A stretch of DNA of 64,000 bases from Prevotella sp. P6B1 (GCF_000702825.1 NZ_JNKF01000011.1:62001-126000); one strand, 5' to 3'. Positions 52,455-61,495 are shown, counted from the stretch's first letter. Numbers and translations are program-made. The notes: a model not told the origin generated them from the sequence alone.

Positions 52455-52634
52455 ATATAGAAGAGGTCAGAGAGTACACGTTGTCACTTCCAGAAGTGAC
52501 CGAAGACCAGGCGTTTTGTGAGGATATAAATGGACGAAGCAATAGTAAAGGGGTTGATTAAAGAGTCATACCAACTCATTGCATCGAAACTTCCAAAGGC
52601 TATTCGCTCAAAGTATTTATCTGTATTAGATTGA
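52451..52634 (+). pseudogene. MmcQ/YjbR-like gene with internal deletion
   Basis: MNIEEVREYTLSLPEVTEDQ and QAFCEDI form the typical start of a MmcQ/YjbR protein. Soon after, a shifted frame gives the C-terminal part, DEAIVKGLIKESYQLIASKL and on to IRSKYLSVLD-stop. The middle (about 50-60 residues) is gone. Confidence 0.75.
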
Positions 52635-52665
52635 TTTAGATGTGGTAAAATGGAAATAAAGAACA

Positions 52666-53244
52666 ATGACAATACAAGAATTTCGTGATTACATGGCATC
52701 GGGCAAACCCGTCGTTGGCGGTGGTGATGTCCACATGATGTTTCATCAGTTGTCGCAGGAGGCACTGAAGATTACGGCTGAGATTAACGGAAAGTATCAT
52801 ACTCCAGAGCAGCTGCACGATTTGCTGGAACAGCTTTGGGGACGTGAAGTGCCCAAGACGGTAGGCATGTTTCCTCCGTTTCATACCGATTGCGGTAAGA
52901 ATACCATTGTTGGTGAGCGGGTGTTCATCAATATGGGTTGCAAATTCCAGGATCAGGGCGGCATCACCATTGACGAGGGTGCACTCATAGGCCATAATGT
53001 CGTGCTGGCAACCATCAACCATGACCTTGACCCAGCCAACCGTCAGAGCATGAGCTATGCACCCATCCACATCGGCAAGAACGTATGGATTGGAGCCAAT
53101 GCCACCGTCCTTGCAGGCGTGACTATCGGCGATGGAGCCGTAGTAGCTGCTGGTGCTGTGGTGACAAAAGACGTAGAGCCCAATACGATTGTTGGCGGTG
53201 TTCCAGCCAAGGTGATAAAAAAGATAGAGATAAAAGACAGATAA
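52666..53244 (+). CDS. Hexapeptide sugar O-acetyltransferase
   Basis: A 192-residue acetyltransferase: helical start ([20 protein letters not shown]), [21 protein letters not shown], the catalytic His in [13 protein letters not shown], then [34 protein letters not shown] and [10 protein letters not shown] at the end. The complete set of hexapeptide repeats is present. It follows two broken genes; start and end look intact. Confidence 0.9.
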   Translation: MTIQEFRDYMASGKPVVGGGDVHMMFHQLSQEALKITAEINGKYHTPEQLHDLLEQLWGREVPKTVGMFPPFHTDCGKNTIVGERVFINMGCKFQDQGGITIDEGALIGHNVVLATINHDLDPANRQSMSYAPIHIGKNVWIGANATVLAGVTIGDGAVVAAGAVVTKDVEPNTIVGGVPAKVIKKIEIKDR

Positions 53245-53260
53245 ATCGGAATTTATAAAT

Positions 53261-53875
53261 ATGAACAAGATAAAATGTACATCTCTCTTAATACTTGCGG
53301 TCATTACTGTCATCACTTGTATTAACCCAATATATCCACATGAACAATACCTTCAACATGCAGGAACTGTGCTACTGATGATGCCTCTTCTTTTGGACAT
53401 TGTAAAAAAACGCATGACCAATCTTACTTTTGTTTGTACTGTTCTCTTCACGTTACTACATGTGGTTGGAGCCCGTTATATTTATTCTTATGTGCCATAC
53501 AAAGAATGGAGTATTGCTGCTGGTATCGTAAATGCTGATTTCTTTCAAGACACTCGAAACCATTATGACAGATTTGTTCATTTCTCTTTTGGTCTGCTAA
53601 TGTTCCCGTTTTTTATGTATCTATGCAAAGAGTGGTTCAAATTAAAGAATTTGACAGCAATTCTTATGTCGTGGCTCATAGTTCAGACTGGCAGTATGAT
53701 TTACGAACTCTTTGAATGGTTGCTTACGATTGTTATGACTTCAGAAGAGGCGGATTATTACAATGGTCAGCAAGGTGACATGTGGGATGCACAAAAGGAT
53801 ATGGTTTTGGCTATGTTTGGTTCAACTATATCGGCAATATGCTATCTATTCATGCATAAGTTCTCTCACAAGTAA
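53261..53875 (+). CDS. YjdF-type DUF2238 membrane protein
   Basis: A 204-residue protein with five to six membrane segments and the DUF2238 marks NHYDRFVHFSFGLLMFPF and YELFEWLLTIV, plus GDMWDAQKDMVLAMFGS near the end. The family has no settled function; the conserved acidic and His residues suggest an enzyme or ion site in the membrane. 16 bases after the acetyltransferase. Confidence 0.85.
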   Translation: MNKIKCTSLLILAVITVITCINPIYPHEQYLQHAGTVLLMMPLLLDIVKKRMTNLTFVCTVLFTLLHVVGARYIYSYVPYKEWSIAAGIVNADFFQDTRNHYDRFVHFSFGLLMFPFFMYLCKEWFKLKNLTAILMSWLIVQTGSMIYELFEWLLTIVMTSEEADYYNGQQGDMWDAQKDMVLAMFGSTISAICYLFMHKFSHK

Positions 53876-53904
53876 ATTCCTATTTAATTAAGACTTGAAA
53901 GAAG

Positions 53905-54119
53905 ATGATGACAGAATTTGAAAAGATGCGCCGTGAAGAGTTCTATGACTTTACAAGCGAGGAATGTTTGGCGAGTTACTATAGGGCAAAGCATATATGC
54001 GCAAAACTACAGACCATGACCACCGAGGATGAAGACTACAGAAAGACGATCGAAGATCTGATTCAATAGCTGTTGGCAATCCATGCCGGGTTATCCGAAG
54101 GATAAATACAAATCAATAG
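53905..54119 (+). pseudogene. Maltose acetyltransferase gene with internal deletion
   Basis: The first 54 residues (MTEFEKMRREEFYDFTSEEC, then RAKHICAKLQTMTTEDEDYRKTIEDLI) are the Mac domain of a maltose acetyltransferase. A stop follows at 54067-54069, and a shifted frame from 54069 gives VGNPCRVIRRI, the family's C-terminal end. About 110 hexapeptide residues are missing. Confidence 0.75.
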
Positions 54120-54146
54120 TATGCGAGTAAGCGAGAGCAAGAAAGG

Positions 54147-54212
54147 TCTAAAGTCAAAAGTCAAAGGCTTAAAGCTTAAAACTTAAAGGTCAAAGGTGAA
54201 ACTTGAAACTTT
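54147..54212 (+). repeat. AAAGTC/CTTAAA heptad repeats upstream of flavodoxin-like gene
   Basis: Runs of AAAGTCA, GGCTTAAA and GGTCAAA with about 7-base periodicity lead up to the start at 54220. Such spacer repeats recur in this genome. Confidence 0.5.
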
Positions 54213-54219
54213 AAAAATT

Positions 54220-54876
54220 ATGAAAGCATTATTTATCAATGGAAGTCCGCGTAAGAACGGCAATACGGCACAGCTGCTGAAGCGTGCCATGGATGGTGCC
54301 AGGGAGGCTGGTGCCGAGGTAGAACTGGTGAATCTCTACGACCGCAGCCTGAACTACAAGGGCTGTATGTCGTGTTTCGCTTGTAAGGTCAAGGGCGGCA
54401 AAAAGGGTGTCTGCTCTTTCAAGGACGACCTGCAGCCCATACTCCAGAAAGCCGTGGAGGCCGACGTGCTGGCGTGCGGCTCACCCAACTATTGCGGCTA
54501 CCCCTCAGCAGCACTACGTGCCTTTATGGAGCGAATGGAGTTTCCCGCTGTCAACTACTCCGACTATTCCAAGCCCGTCGTACTGAAGCGCATCTGTTCG
54601 GCTACCATCTATACGATGAACTGCCCTAATGAAGAAGTATATCGTCAGATGAACTATCATATCCTGATGGACGCCTCTGCCCAGCAACTCGGTGTGTTCG
54701 GCCCTACGGAAGTACTATGCTCCTACGACACATATCAGTTCCCGAACTACGACCGCTACGATGCCGCCACTTTCAGCGAGGTTCACAAGGCAGAGGTACG
54801 CGACACGCAATTCCCCATCGACCTCGAAAAAGCCTTCGAACTGGGCAAGCGACTGGTGGCAAAGGCCAAGGAATAA
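54220..54876 (+). CDS. Flavodoxin-like NAD(P)H-dependent oxidoreductase
   Basis: A 218-residue protein starting MKALFINGSPRKNGNTAQLL, the FMN-binding phosphate loop, with YKGCMSCFACK supplying two to three Cys (possible Fe-S or disulfide) and ACGSPNYCGYPSAALRAFMER. It would reduce quinones or similar with FMN. Start at 54220 is used rather than 54196 because it begins at the conserved motif. Thioesterase follows after 26 bases. Confidence 0.88.
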   Translation: MKALFINGSPRKNGNTAQLLKRAMDGAREAGAEVELVNLYDRSLNYKGCMSCFACKVKGGKKGVCSFKDDLQPILQKAVEADVLACGSPNYCGYPSAALRAFMERMEFPAVNYSDYSKPVVLKRICSATIYTMNCPNEEVYRQMNYHILMDASAQQLGVFGPTEVLCSYDTYQFPNYDRYDAATFSEVHKAEVRDTQFPIDLEKAFELGKRLVAKAKE

Positions 54877-54902
54877 CATACTAAAACAAAGAAGAAATAA
54901 TC

Positions 54903-55604
54903 ATGTACAGTTTGAATTATAAAGTAACGACAAGCACCTGCGACAGCGAAGGAAAGCTGAAACTCTACTCCGCTCTCCAGATGATGCAGGACTGCTCAGA
55001 GATGTGGATCGACAGTGAGCCGGAGGTCAAGGACTACTTCTTGCAGCAAAATATGGCGCAGCTCTTGGCAACACGACAGGTTGAGATTATCCGTGTGCCT
55101 GACTACAAAGAGGAACTGACAGTAACAACCTCTGTCTATGGCATGAAGCCCATGTTCGGATTCCGCAACACGTTCATCTATGATGCACAAGGGAATCCTT
55201 GCTACAAGACATGGAGCATGGGAGCATTCGTTGACAAGGTGGCTGGCAAGTTGAAACGTGTGGACGATGCGACCATTCAATCAACGAAGTTGGAGCCACA
55301 ACTGGAGATGAACTACAAAGACCGCCGAATCATCCTGCCTAAGACGGAAGGTGAAGTGCTGGAGCCGATCAAGGTGCTACGTGCCGACATCGACTACAAC
55401 AAGCATCTGAACAATGCCAACTATGTCCGCATGGCGATGGAATTGTTGCCGGAGGATTTCGTGGTTCAAGGTCTTCGTGTGGAATATCGCGTAGCAGCCA
55501 AGCTTGGCGATTGTCTGACTCCTACTATTTACAAAACAACTGACGGCATCATCGTTTCCCTGTCTATAGGGAGTGAGGTGAGTGCCATCATTGAGTTTAC
55601 ATAA
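54903..55604 (+). CDS. Acyl-ACP thioesterase
   Basis: A 233-residue protein with two hotdog folds: YKVTTSTCDSEGKLKLYSALQMMQ and then RADIDYNKHLNNANYVRMAME, where the Asn and His of NKHLNN mark the second half and catalytic region. It hydrolyses acyl-ACP to free fatty acid, as in other Bacteroidota. Length fits a bacterial FatA/FatB-like enzyme. Second gene after the flavodoxin-like one. Confidence 0.88.
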   Translation: MYSLNYKVTTSTCDSEGKLKLYSALQMMQDCSEMWIDSEPEVKDYFLQQNMAQLLATRQVEIIRVPDYKEELTVTTSVYGMKPMFGFRNTFIYDAQGNPCYKTWSMGAFVDKVAGKLKRVDDATIQSTKLEPQLEMNYKDRRIILPKTEGEVLEPIKVLRADIDYNKHLNNANYVRMAMELLPEDFVVQGLRVEYRVAAKLGDCLTPTIYKTTDGIIVSLSIGSEVSAIIEFT

Positions 55605-55607
55605 ACT

Positions 55608-55928
55608 ATGCCCAAGGAACGAAACAAGGCTGATGGCTATCGTGAGAAGGCTTACGAGGGTGACACCAAGGCGATGAACAACCTCGGTGTCTGCTACGAG
55701 CGTGGCACTGGCGTGAAGGTCAGCCTTGAACTGGCGTTTGAGTGGTATATGAGAGCCGCAGCCACTTGGGGAGGTCCTGCTACAGGTATAAATAGGGTAG
55801 TAGTAAATCAAGGGGAGAAATCGGGTGCCCCTGTGATTTACGACCTTAATGGGCGAAGAGTGAAAAAAGCTCGTGCTGGATTGTACATTGTTGACAAAAA
55901 AATAGTATATTTGCAACCGAAAAGTTAA
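55608..55928 (+). pseudogene. Sel1-repeat/secretion-tail chimera
   Basis: The first 50 residues hold about one and a half Sel1 repeats (KADGYREKAYEGDTKAMNNLGVCYERG and LELAFEWYMRAA). At GPATGINRVV it changes into a tail typical of large secreted Prevotella proteins (GAPVIYDLNGRRVKKARAGLYIV). There is no signal peptide. This looks like two unrelated ends joined by a deletion. It carries the promoter of the next gene at its 3' end. Confidence 0.65.
55906..55913 (+). promoter_or_regulatory. Promoter -7 box of the GH29 gene
   Basis: TATATTTG within the end of the chimeric frame, about 31 bases before the fucosidase ATG. Confidence 0.55.
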
Positions 55929-55943
55929 ATAGCAGATACGATA

Positions 55944-57722
55944 ATGAATTTACACAGCAAAAAGTTCTTTGCATGGATAGTGGCCTGCCTATTGGTGGCT
56001 GATGTGAGTGCCCAGAAGGCAAATTCAAGGTCTATAGTTGGGCCGCTACCCAATGCCAACCAGTTGCGCTGGCAGGATATGGAGATGTATGCCTTTATCC
56101 ATTACTCGCTCAACACCTATACCGACCAGGAGTGGGGCTTTGGCAACGAGAATCCAAAGCTTTTCAATCCTTCGCAGCTTGACTGTAGGCAGTGGGCACG
56201 CGTATGTAAACAGGCTGGTATGCGTGGTATTATCTTTACGGCTAAGCACCATTGCGGCTTCTGCATGTGGCCATCTCAATATACAGAGTATAGCGTAAAG
56301 AACTCACCATGGAAGGGTGGCAAGGGCGATGTGGTGCGTGAACTGGCTGATGCTTGTCGCGAAGAAGGACTGGAGTTTGCTGTGTATCTGTCGCCCTGGG
56401 ATCGTAATCATCCTGAGTACGGACGACCTGCTTATGTGACGTATTTCCGCAACCAACTGCGCGAGTTGCTCACCAACTATGGCGACATCTTCGAGGTGTG
56501 GTTCGATGGCGCCAATGGTGGCGATGGCTGGTATGGCGGCGCCAACGAGACACGCAAGATTGACCGTACCACCTATTATGAGTGGCCTGAGACGTATAAG
56601 ATGATTCGCAAATTGCAACCCAAATGTCTGATCTGGAATGACGGCAGCGATCGCGGCGACCTGCGCTGGGTGGGTACCGAGGCGGGTAATGTGGGTGAGA
56701 CCAACTGGAGTCTGCTGTACCGCGATGGGGATGTGCCTTACCAGATGCTGCACTATGGTGTGGAGGATGGTAATGTGTGGTGCCCAGGCGAGACCAATAC
56801 CAGCATCCGCCCAGGTTGGTTCTATCACGATGCCGAGAACGAGCACGTAAAGAGTCTGTCGAAGTTGATGGACACCTATTATAAATCAGTAGGTCGCAAC
56901 TCTACGTTGTTACTCAACTTTCCCATAGCTCCTAATGGCCGTATCCATCCTAACGACAGCCTGCGTGGCATCGCCTTCAAACAGATGATTGACGAGGTGT
57001 TTAGGGATAACCTTACCGACAAAGCAGAAACTACGCATCAAGGTGACGCCTATACCATAGACTTTAAGCGTCCTACTGCTTTCAATCGTTTCCTGGCTGA
57101 GGAAGACATCGCCAAGGGGCAGCGTGTGCGTAAGTTCTCGCTTGAAGCTTTGGTGGATGGCAAGTGGCAACCATTAAAGGATGAGTTAGTAGATGATGGC
57201 GATGGACTTACCACCATCGGTCACCGCCGCATCATCTGTTTCCCTACAGTGAAAGCCACGAAACTGCGCTTCACCATCAATAGCTATAAACAGGAACCTA
57301 TCATTAAGAAAATTGGTGTTTATCTGGCACCAGAGCTCACCGCCGATATCCCCAATAGTGGCGAGAAGAAATCATCATCGCTACATATCTTCTTTGGCTC
57401 ACCCCAACAGATGTTCATCGACTGGGACGCAGAGCAGACCATTTCTACCTTCCGTTACCTGCCGCCGCAAAGGCAACAGATAGGCGACGGCACGTCGGAA
57501 ATGAATGCGAAGGATGGTATCGTGACCCATTACACCCTGTGGGGATCGACTGATTGGAACAACTGGCAGAAGCTTGCCACTGGCGAGTTCTCAAATATCG
57601 TCAATAATCCCATCTGGCAAACCATCAAGTTCCCTTCAACAAAGGTGCGTGTCCTCCGCTTCGAAGCCGATTGCCTGAGCAGTGGTACCCGCATGGGATA
57701 TAGCGACATAGATGTGTTCTAA
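55944..57722 (+). CDS. Alpha-L-fucosidase (GH29)
   Basis: A 592-residue secreted enzyme with a signal peptide (MNLHSKKFFAWIV to DVSAQ). GH29 barrel: GIIFTAKHHCGFCMWPSQYTEY near residue 95, nucleophile Asp in FEVWFDGANGG, and GSDRGDLRWVGTEAGNV. Residues about 340-592 form discoidin-like beta-sandwiches. It would release terminal fucose from host or plant glycans. It overlaps the convergent GNAT gene by 4 bases. Confidence 0.92.
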   Translation: MNLHSKKFFAWIVACLLVADVSAQKANSRSIVGPLPNANQLRWQDMEMYAFIHYSLNTYTDQEWGFGNENPKLFNPSQLDCRQWARVCKQAGMRGIIFTAKHHCGFCMWPSQYTEYSVKNSPWKGGKGDVVRELADACREEGLEFAVYLSPWDRNHPEYGRPAYVTYFRNQLRELLTNYGDIFEVWFDGANGGDGWYGGANETRKIDRTTYYEWPETYKMIRKLQPKCLIWNDGSDRGDLRWVGTEAGNVGETNWSLLYRDGDVPYQMLHYGVEDGNVWCPGETNTSIRPGWFYHDAENEHVKSLSKLMDTYYKSVGRNSTLLLNFPIAPNGRIHPNDSLRGIAFKQMIDEVFRDNLTDKAETTHQGDAYTIDFKRPTAFNRFLAEEDIAKGQRVRKFSLEALVDGKWQPLKDELVDDGDGLTTIGHRRIICFPTVKATKLRFTINSYKQEPIIKKIGVYLAPELTADIPNSGEKKSSSLHIFFGSPQQMFIDWDAEQTISTFRYLPPQRQQIGDGTSEMNAKDGIVTHYTLWGSTDWNNWQKLATGEFSNIVNNPIWQTIKFPSTKVRVLRFEADCLSSGTRMGYSDIDVF

Positions 57723-58318
57723 GCATCCTTAGCGCATGTATTGGTCATGCCTGCGCTGATGATTAGGTGTTTCATGGCGTGTCCACCCCATAGATTGTCG
57801 TCCAGGTACACGAATCCCACTTTGGTATAGAGTGCCTCACCATCGGGATTGCCTTTATCAACCAGCAATCCCACTCTGGGCAGATGTAACTGGCGGGCTC
57901 GCTCCCTGGTAGCTATCAGTAACCTCTGGGCTATACCTTGCCGACGATAGGTTGGGAGCACAGCCAGCGAATCGAGATAGAGTTCGCCAGCTTGAGTTTC
58001 ATCATCCATACCTGTATGATCCTTACCGATGTACGTTTTGGCAGCCTCGATAAAAGCGCAGCGCAACTCATGCAGACGGCTGCCATCGTAGCTTACCGAT
58101 ACACCCACCACCAGCTGGCCGTCCATAGCCACAAGCGTGTTCTTGTAACTGTACTGCGAGTCCTCATGTTCCACCAGATAGCACATCATCCGGTAGAAGT
58201 CGTCCAAACTGTAGCCATCACCACAGAAATACTGACAACACTCGTCCGTCATTGCCATCATAATCAGACGGGCAATCTCCTTATTCTGTCCCTTTGTCGC
58301 GTTCTTAATTTCTATCAT
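57719..58318 (-). CDS. GNAT-family acetyltransferase
   Basis: A 199-residue acetyltransferase. Motif A is LYLDSLAVLPTYRRQGIAQRLL, with the Q/R-x-x-G-x-A acetyl-CoA loop; motif B is near GLLVDKGNPDGEALYTKVGF. The N-terminal half carries DECCQYFCGDGYSLDDFY. Its target is unknown. Six bases after the ZIP transporter on the same strand, so it may be cotranscribed. Confidence 0.88.
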   Translation of the reverse strand: MIEIKNATKGQNKEIARLIMMAMTDECCQYFCGDGYSLDDFYRMMCYLVEHEDSQYSYKNTLVAMDGQLVVGVSVSYDGSRLHELRCAFIEAAKTYIGKDHTGMDDETQAGELYLDSLAVLPTYRRQGIAQRLLIATRERARQLHLPRVGLLVDKGNPDGEALYTKVGFVYLDDNLWGGHAMKHLIISAGMTNTCAKDA

Positions 58319-58324
58319 CTTTTT

Positions 58325-59107
58325 TTATCCCATCACCACATCGAGCACCATCATCAGCACAAAACCAATGGCAAAGCCAATGGTGCTGAGGTTGGAGTGC
58401 TGACCGCTTGAGGCTTCGGGGATAAGCTCCTCGACTACTACATAGAACATGGCGCCTGCGGCAAAGGCCAGCATATAAGGCATCATAGGCATGAGTAGCG
58501 ATGCCAACAGCAATACGGCAATGGCACCGATGGGCTCAACGGCTCCACTCAACGAGCCTATCAGGAACGATCGCCACTTACTGTTGCCTGCTGCACGCAT
58601 AGGCATAGAGATGATGGCACCTTCGGGCACATTCTGGATGGCGATACCCAATGATACGGCTACCGCACTGGCCAGCGAGATACTGGTGGTGCCACTGTCG
58701 GCTCCTGCAAACACCACGCCCACAGCCATGCCTTCAGGCAGGTTGTGTATGGTTACTGCCAGAGCCAGCATTGCCGTCTTCGACAGATGCGAGCGCATAC
58801 CCTCGGGCTTGTCGGTGCCTATGTGCAGGTGTGGCGTCAGTTCGTCGATGAGCAGCAGGAATCCCATACCCAACAGGAATCCTACAGCAGCTGGCAGCAC
58901 GCTCCACTTGCCGCTATCAGCTCCCATCTCCATCGCCGGGATCAGCAGCGACCATACCGATGCTGCTACCATCACGCCCGAAGCAAATCCCAACAACGAC
59001 TTCTGCAGTCTGTCCGACATGTCGCCCTTCATAAAGAACACAAAAGCCGAGCCGAGCATGGTGCCCAGCAGCGGAATCAGCAATCCTATGATCAATGTTG
59101 TAGTCAT
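58325..59107 (-). CDS. ZIP family metal transporter
   Basis: A 260-residue transporter with eight membrane segments starting MTTTLIIGLLIPLLG; the long N-terminal extension is not used. TM4 carries HNLPEGMAVGV and TM5 NVPEGAIIS, the paired H/N-x-x-P-E-G metal sites of ZIP. It imports zinc or other divalent metal. 23 bases after the M18 peptidase, whose active site uses zinc. Confidence 0.92.
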   Translation of the reverse strand: MTTTLIIGLLIPLLGTMLGSAFVFFMKGDMSDRLQKSLLGFASGVMVAASVWSLLIPAMEMGADSGKWSVLPAAVGFLLGMGFLLLIDELTPHLHIGTDKPEGMRSHLSKTAMLALAVTIHNLPEGMAVGVVFAGADSGTTSISLASAVAVSLGIAIQNVPEGAIISMPMRAAGNSKWRSFLIGSLSGAVEPIGAIAVLLLASLLMPMMPYMLAFAAGAMFYVVVEELIPEASSGQHSNLSTIGFAIGFVLMMVLDVVMG

Positions 59108-59130
59108 AACGCCGGCTTTTTGCGATGGAT

Positions 59131-60417
59131 TTATTCGAAGAACTGCGTAAAAGCCTTGAGTGTATTGAGGTGGTCGGCCACGCTGCCTGTTTCGCGGCAA
59201 CTGTGCATCGCCAGGATGGCATTACCCATATCTACACCACGCAGGGGGATGGATGAGGCCAGGATATTCCCCAATGTGCTGCCACCAGCCACATCCGAGT
59301 GGTTCACAAAGTACTGACAGGGCACGCCCGCCTCGCGACAGATCTCGGCAAACACAGCAGCCGAAACAGCATCGCTGGCATACTTCTGCGACGCATTGAA
59401 CTTGATGACAGGACCGCCGCCCAGCACAGGATGGTTGGTGGGGTCGTACTTCTCGCTGTAGTTGGGGTGCCAGGCGTGCGCATTATCGGCCGAAACCATA
59501 AACGCCCGCTCTATGGCCTGATACCATGCCTCCTCGCTGCCGCTCTGAGCCAGGGCTATGCGCTGCAGCATCATGGCTAAGAACGGACTGGCGGCACCCT
59601 GCTTGGTCTGCGAGCCCGTCTCCTCGTTGTCAAAGATAGCCAGCACCTTCGTGGCATCCGTCGTATCGGTATCCACCATCGCCTCCAGTCCGGCAAAGCA
59701 CATCGAGAGGTCGTCGAGTCGCCCTGACGACAGGAACTCGTCGTGCGCACCAAACGTGCAGGCTGGAGTAGCGTCGGCCAGATAGAGATCGAAGTCGAGC
59801 ACCTCTGCAGGCTGTATGTTCAGTTCGCCGCAGATGATGTTCATCAGCAGATTCCCCTTTTCCAGCTCATCGTTGATGATGCCCAGGATAGGCAGCATAT
59901 CCTTCTGTTTGCTCAGCTTCACGCCGTCGTTCACCTGACGGTTGAAGTGGATGGCGAGATTGCTGATCTGCAGCAGCGGACGTTTTACGTGCAGCAGCAG
60001 TGTCTTGGGGTTGAGAGCATTCTCACCACGCACAATCACACGTCCAGCGATGGTGAGCGGACGGTCGAACCATGTCGACATGATAGGCCCGCCATACACC
60101 TCGGTATTCAGTTTCACGATGCCCCCTTCGCACAGCATCTCGGCATGGGGCTTGATGCGGAAGGTAGGCGAGTCGCAGTGGGCGCAGATCATGCGGAAGC
60201 CCGCTTCGGCCATTGTTTGTCGTCCGATATGGAAGGCATAGACCGACGAGTCGTTTTTGGTTACATACAGTTTGTCGCCCGCCTTCACTTGGCCTATAGG
60301 CTCGCGAGGGTCCAGTTTGCGATAGCCAGCCTTCTCCAGTTCGCTGGCGATATTTCGTGCAGCCAGGAAGTTCACTGGCGAAGCATCCAAGAAATCTAAT
60401 AATCTTTTTACGCGCAT
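59131..60417 (-). CDS. M18 family aminopeptidase
   Basis: A 428-residue metallopeptidase starting MRVKRLLDFLD; the frame to 60447 is excluded by the promoter at 60435-60442. CAHCDSPTF supplies the first zinc His, DDLSMCFA a bridging Asp, DNEETGSQTKQGA the catalytic Glu pair, and HSDVAGGSTLG near the end a final His. It cleaves N-terminal acidic or other residues. First gene of the leftward unit peptidase-ZIP-GNAT. Confidence 0.92.
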   Translation of the reverse strand: MRVKRLLDFLDASPVNFLAARNIASELEKAGYRKLDPREPIGQVKAGDKLYVTKNDSSVYAFHIGRQTMAEAGFRMICAHCDSPTFRIKPHAEMLCEGGIVKLNTEVYGGPIMSTWFDRPLTIAGRVIVRGENALNPKTLLLHVKRPLLQISNLAIHFNRQVNDGVKLSKQKDMLPILGIINDELEKGNLLMNIICGELNIQPAEVLDFDLYLADATPACTFGAHDEFLSSGRLDDLSMCFAGLEAMVDTDTTDATKVLAIFDNEETGSQTKQGAASPFLAMMLQRIALAQSGSEEAWYQAIERAFMVSADNAHAWHPNYSEKYDPTNHPVLGGGPVIKFNASQKYASDAVSAAVFAEICREAGVPCQYFVNHSDVAGGSTLGNILASSIPLRGVDMGNAILAMHSCRETGSVADHLNTLKAFTQFFE

Positions 60418-60434
60418 AATCTTAAAGTTTTGCG

Positions 60435-60442
60435 CAAAGATA
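60435..60442 (-). promoter_or_regulatory. Promoter -7 box of the M18 peptidase unit
   Basis: Minus strand TATCTTTG, 18 bases before the peptidase ATG. Confidence 0.65.
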
Positions 60443-60496
60443 GTCAATTCCCCGCAAATATCGCCATCTTTGCCATTGGTTTTAGAATCTTATAAC

Positions 60497-60527
60497 AAAA
60501 AAGGAAACCAACATTTCTGCTGGTTCC
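60497..60527 (-). terminator. Terminator of the HU-smalltalk unit
   Basis: In the leftward RNA, ggaaccagc pairs with gttggtttcc (one bulge) and is followed by six Us. It lies between the 33-residue gene and the peptidase promoter. Confidence 0.7.
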
Positions 60528-60579
60528 CTCCAGAGTCGATAGGTTTTTCTACTATTACTACTTTGTGTCGAGCCGTTTT

Positions 60580-60681
60580 CTAATACCCCATGCACGAGGT
60601 AGCTCCCAATGCAGTAACGATCGCAGTCGCAATCGATGCAATCAGCTGCACGATAAACTTAATGCTTTCTTTCTTACTCAT
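60580..60681 (-). CDS. Smalltalk-type 33-residue protein
   Basis: A 33-residue frame starts at ATG 60681 (MSKKESIKFIVQLIASIATA) and ends with LGATSCMGY. It matches the 'smalltalk' family: short basic start, a hydrophobic alpha-helix and a C-terminal (T/S)-SCMG end. The family is common in Prevotella and Bacteroides, usually beside HU-like genes as here (55 bases after the HU stop). Function is not known; the helix could insert in the membrane. Confidence 0.85.
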   Translation of the reverse strand: MSKKESIKFIVQLIASIATAIVTALGATSCMGY

Positions 60682-60736
60682 AACTTAAATCTTTTAATGG
60701 TTAATGTTCAAAGCGCTGGGGCTTTCGCCCCAACCA

Positions 60737-61309
60737 CTAATCTTCCGTACTTCCGTCGGGGTTAGGCTCGCCGCCACCGCCTCCGTTTCCGCCAGTGTTG
60801 CCACCCTGGCCGCCACCATTCTGCGAACCACCATTCTGGCTCTCACCGCCTGAGGTATCCTCAGGATCCTCAACCTCACCGCTGGTAGAGGTAACACGCT
60901 TCACCTCCTTGCCGGTACGGTCGTAGCAGGTAATCTGCACGGCGGTCTTAGCCAGCTCGCTCTTCAGGTCGGTATCTGGGGTGAAGATGATGCGGCGGCT
61001 GGAGATGAGTCCGCTCTTTACCTCGTCCACCTTCTCGACCGACTTGGCGCGCAGACCGAATCGCATGGTGCCCAGACCTGGCAGCGCTACCGAGTGGCCC
61101 TCAGTGGCCCACGCCTTGATCACCTCGCCGGCTGCATCCCAGCATGCCTGCATTACTCCCTTGCTCACGCCGCTGCGCAGGGCAGCCTCCTTAATCACCT
61201 TCTCCTGGGTCAGTGCGGTGTACAACTCCGGCATCATGATGTAGCGGTAAGTGCCAGCATAGGTGCCAATCTTCTGCAACTTCTCTTGTGCTTTAACTTT
61301 AAGTGCCAT
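60737..61309 (-). CDS. HU-like DNA-binding protein
   Basis: A 190-residue protein of the Bacteroidota HU-related family. The body (VKAQEKLQKIGTYAGTYRYIM; YTALTQEKVIKEAALRSGVSKGVMQACWDAAGEVIKAWATEGHSVALPGLGTMRFG) is intact, then an added tail with ESQNGGSQNGGGQGG-type Gly-Asn-Ser repeats and an acidic end. It bends or packs DNA. The long leader (61310-61495) has CACGTG palindromes and a tctcgcgtgaga hairpin. The smalltalk gene follows. Confidence 0.85.
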   Translation of the reverse strand: MALKVKAQEKLQKIGTYAGTYRYIMMPELYTALTQEKVIKEAALRSGVSKGVMQACWDAAGEVIKAWATEGHSVALPGLGTMRFGLRAKSVEKVDEVKSGLISSRRIIFTPDTDLKSELAKTAVQITCYDRTGKEVKRVTSTSGEVEDPEDTSGGESQNGGSQNGGGQGGNTGGNGGGGGEPNPDGSTED

Positions 61310-61495
61310 AATTCTAATTTTGTTTTTGTGTTGTTGTTAAATTTTTTACCGTTTTACTTTTTTACTCTTTTATTGTCTCAACTTCGATGTCAGATTTGCG
61401 GTCACGTGTGGCAGAATTTCTTAGTGCACGTGGGAGATTCTTTTCTCGCGTGAGAGCGCCTCCTCTTATCTTTATTTTGACGTTGCAAAGGTACG

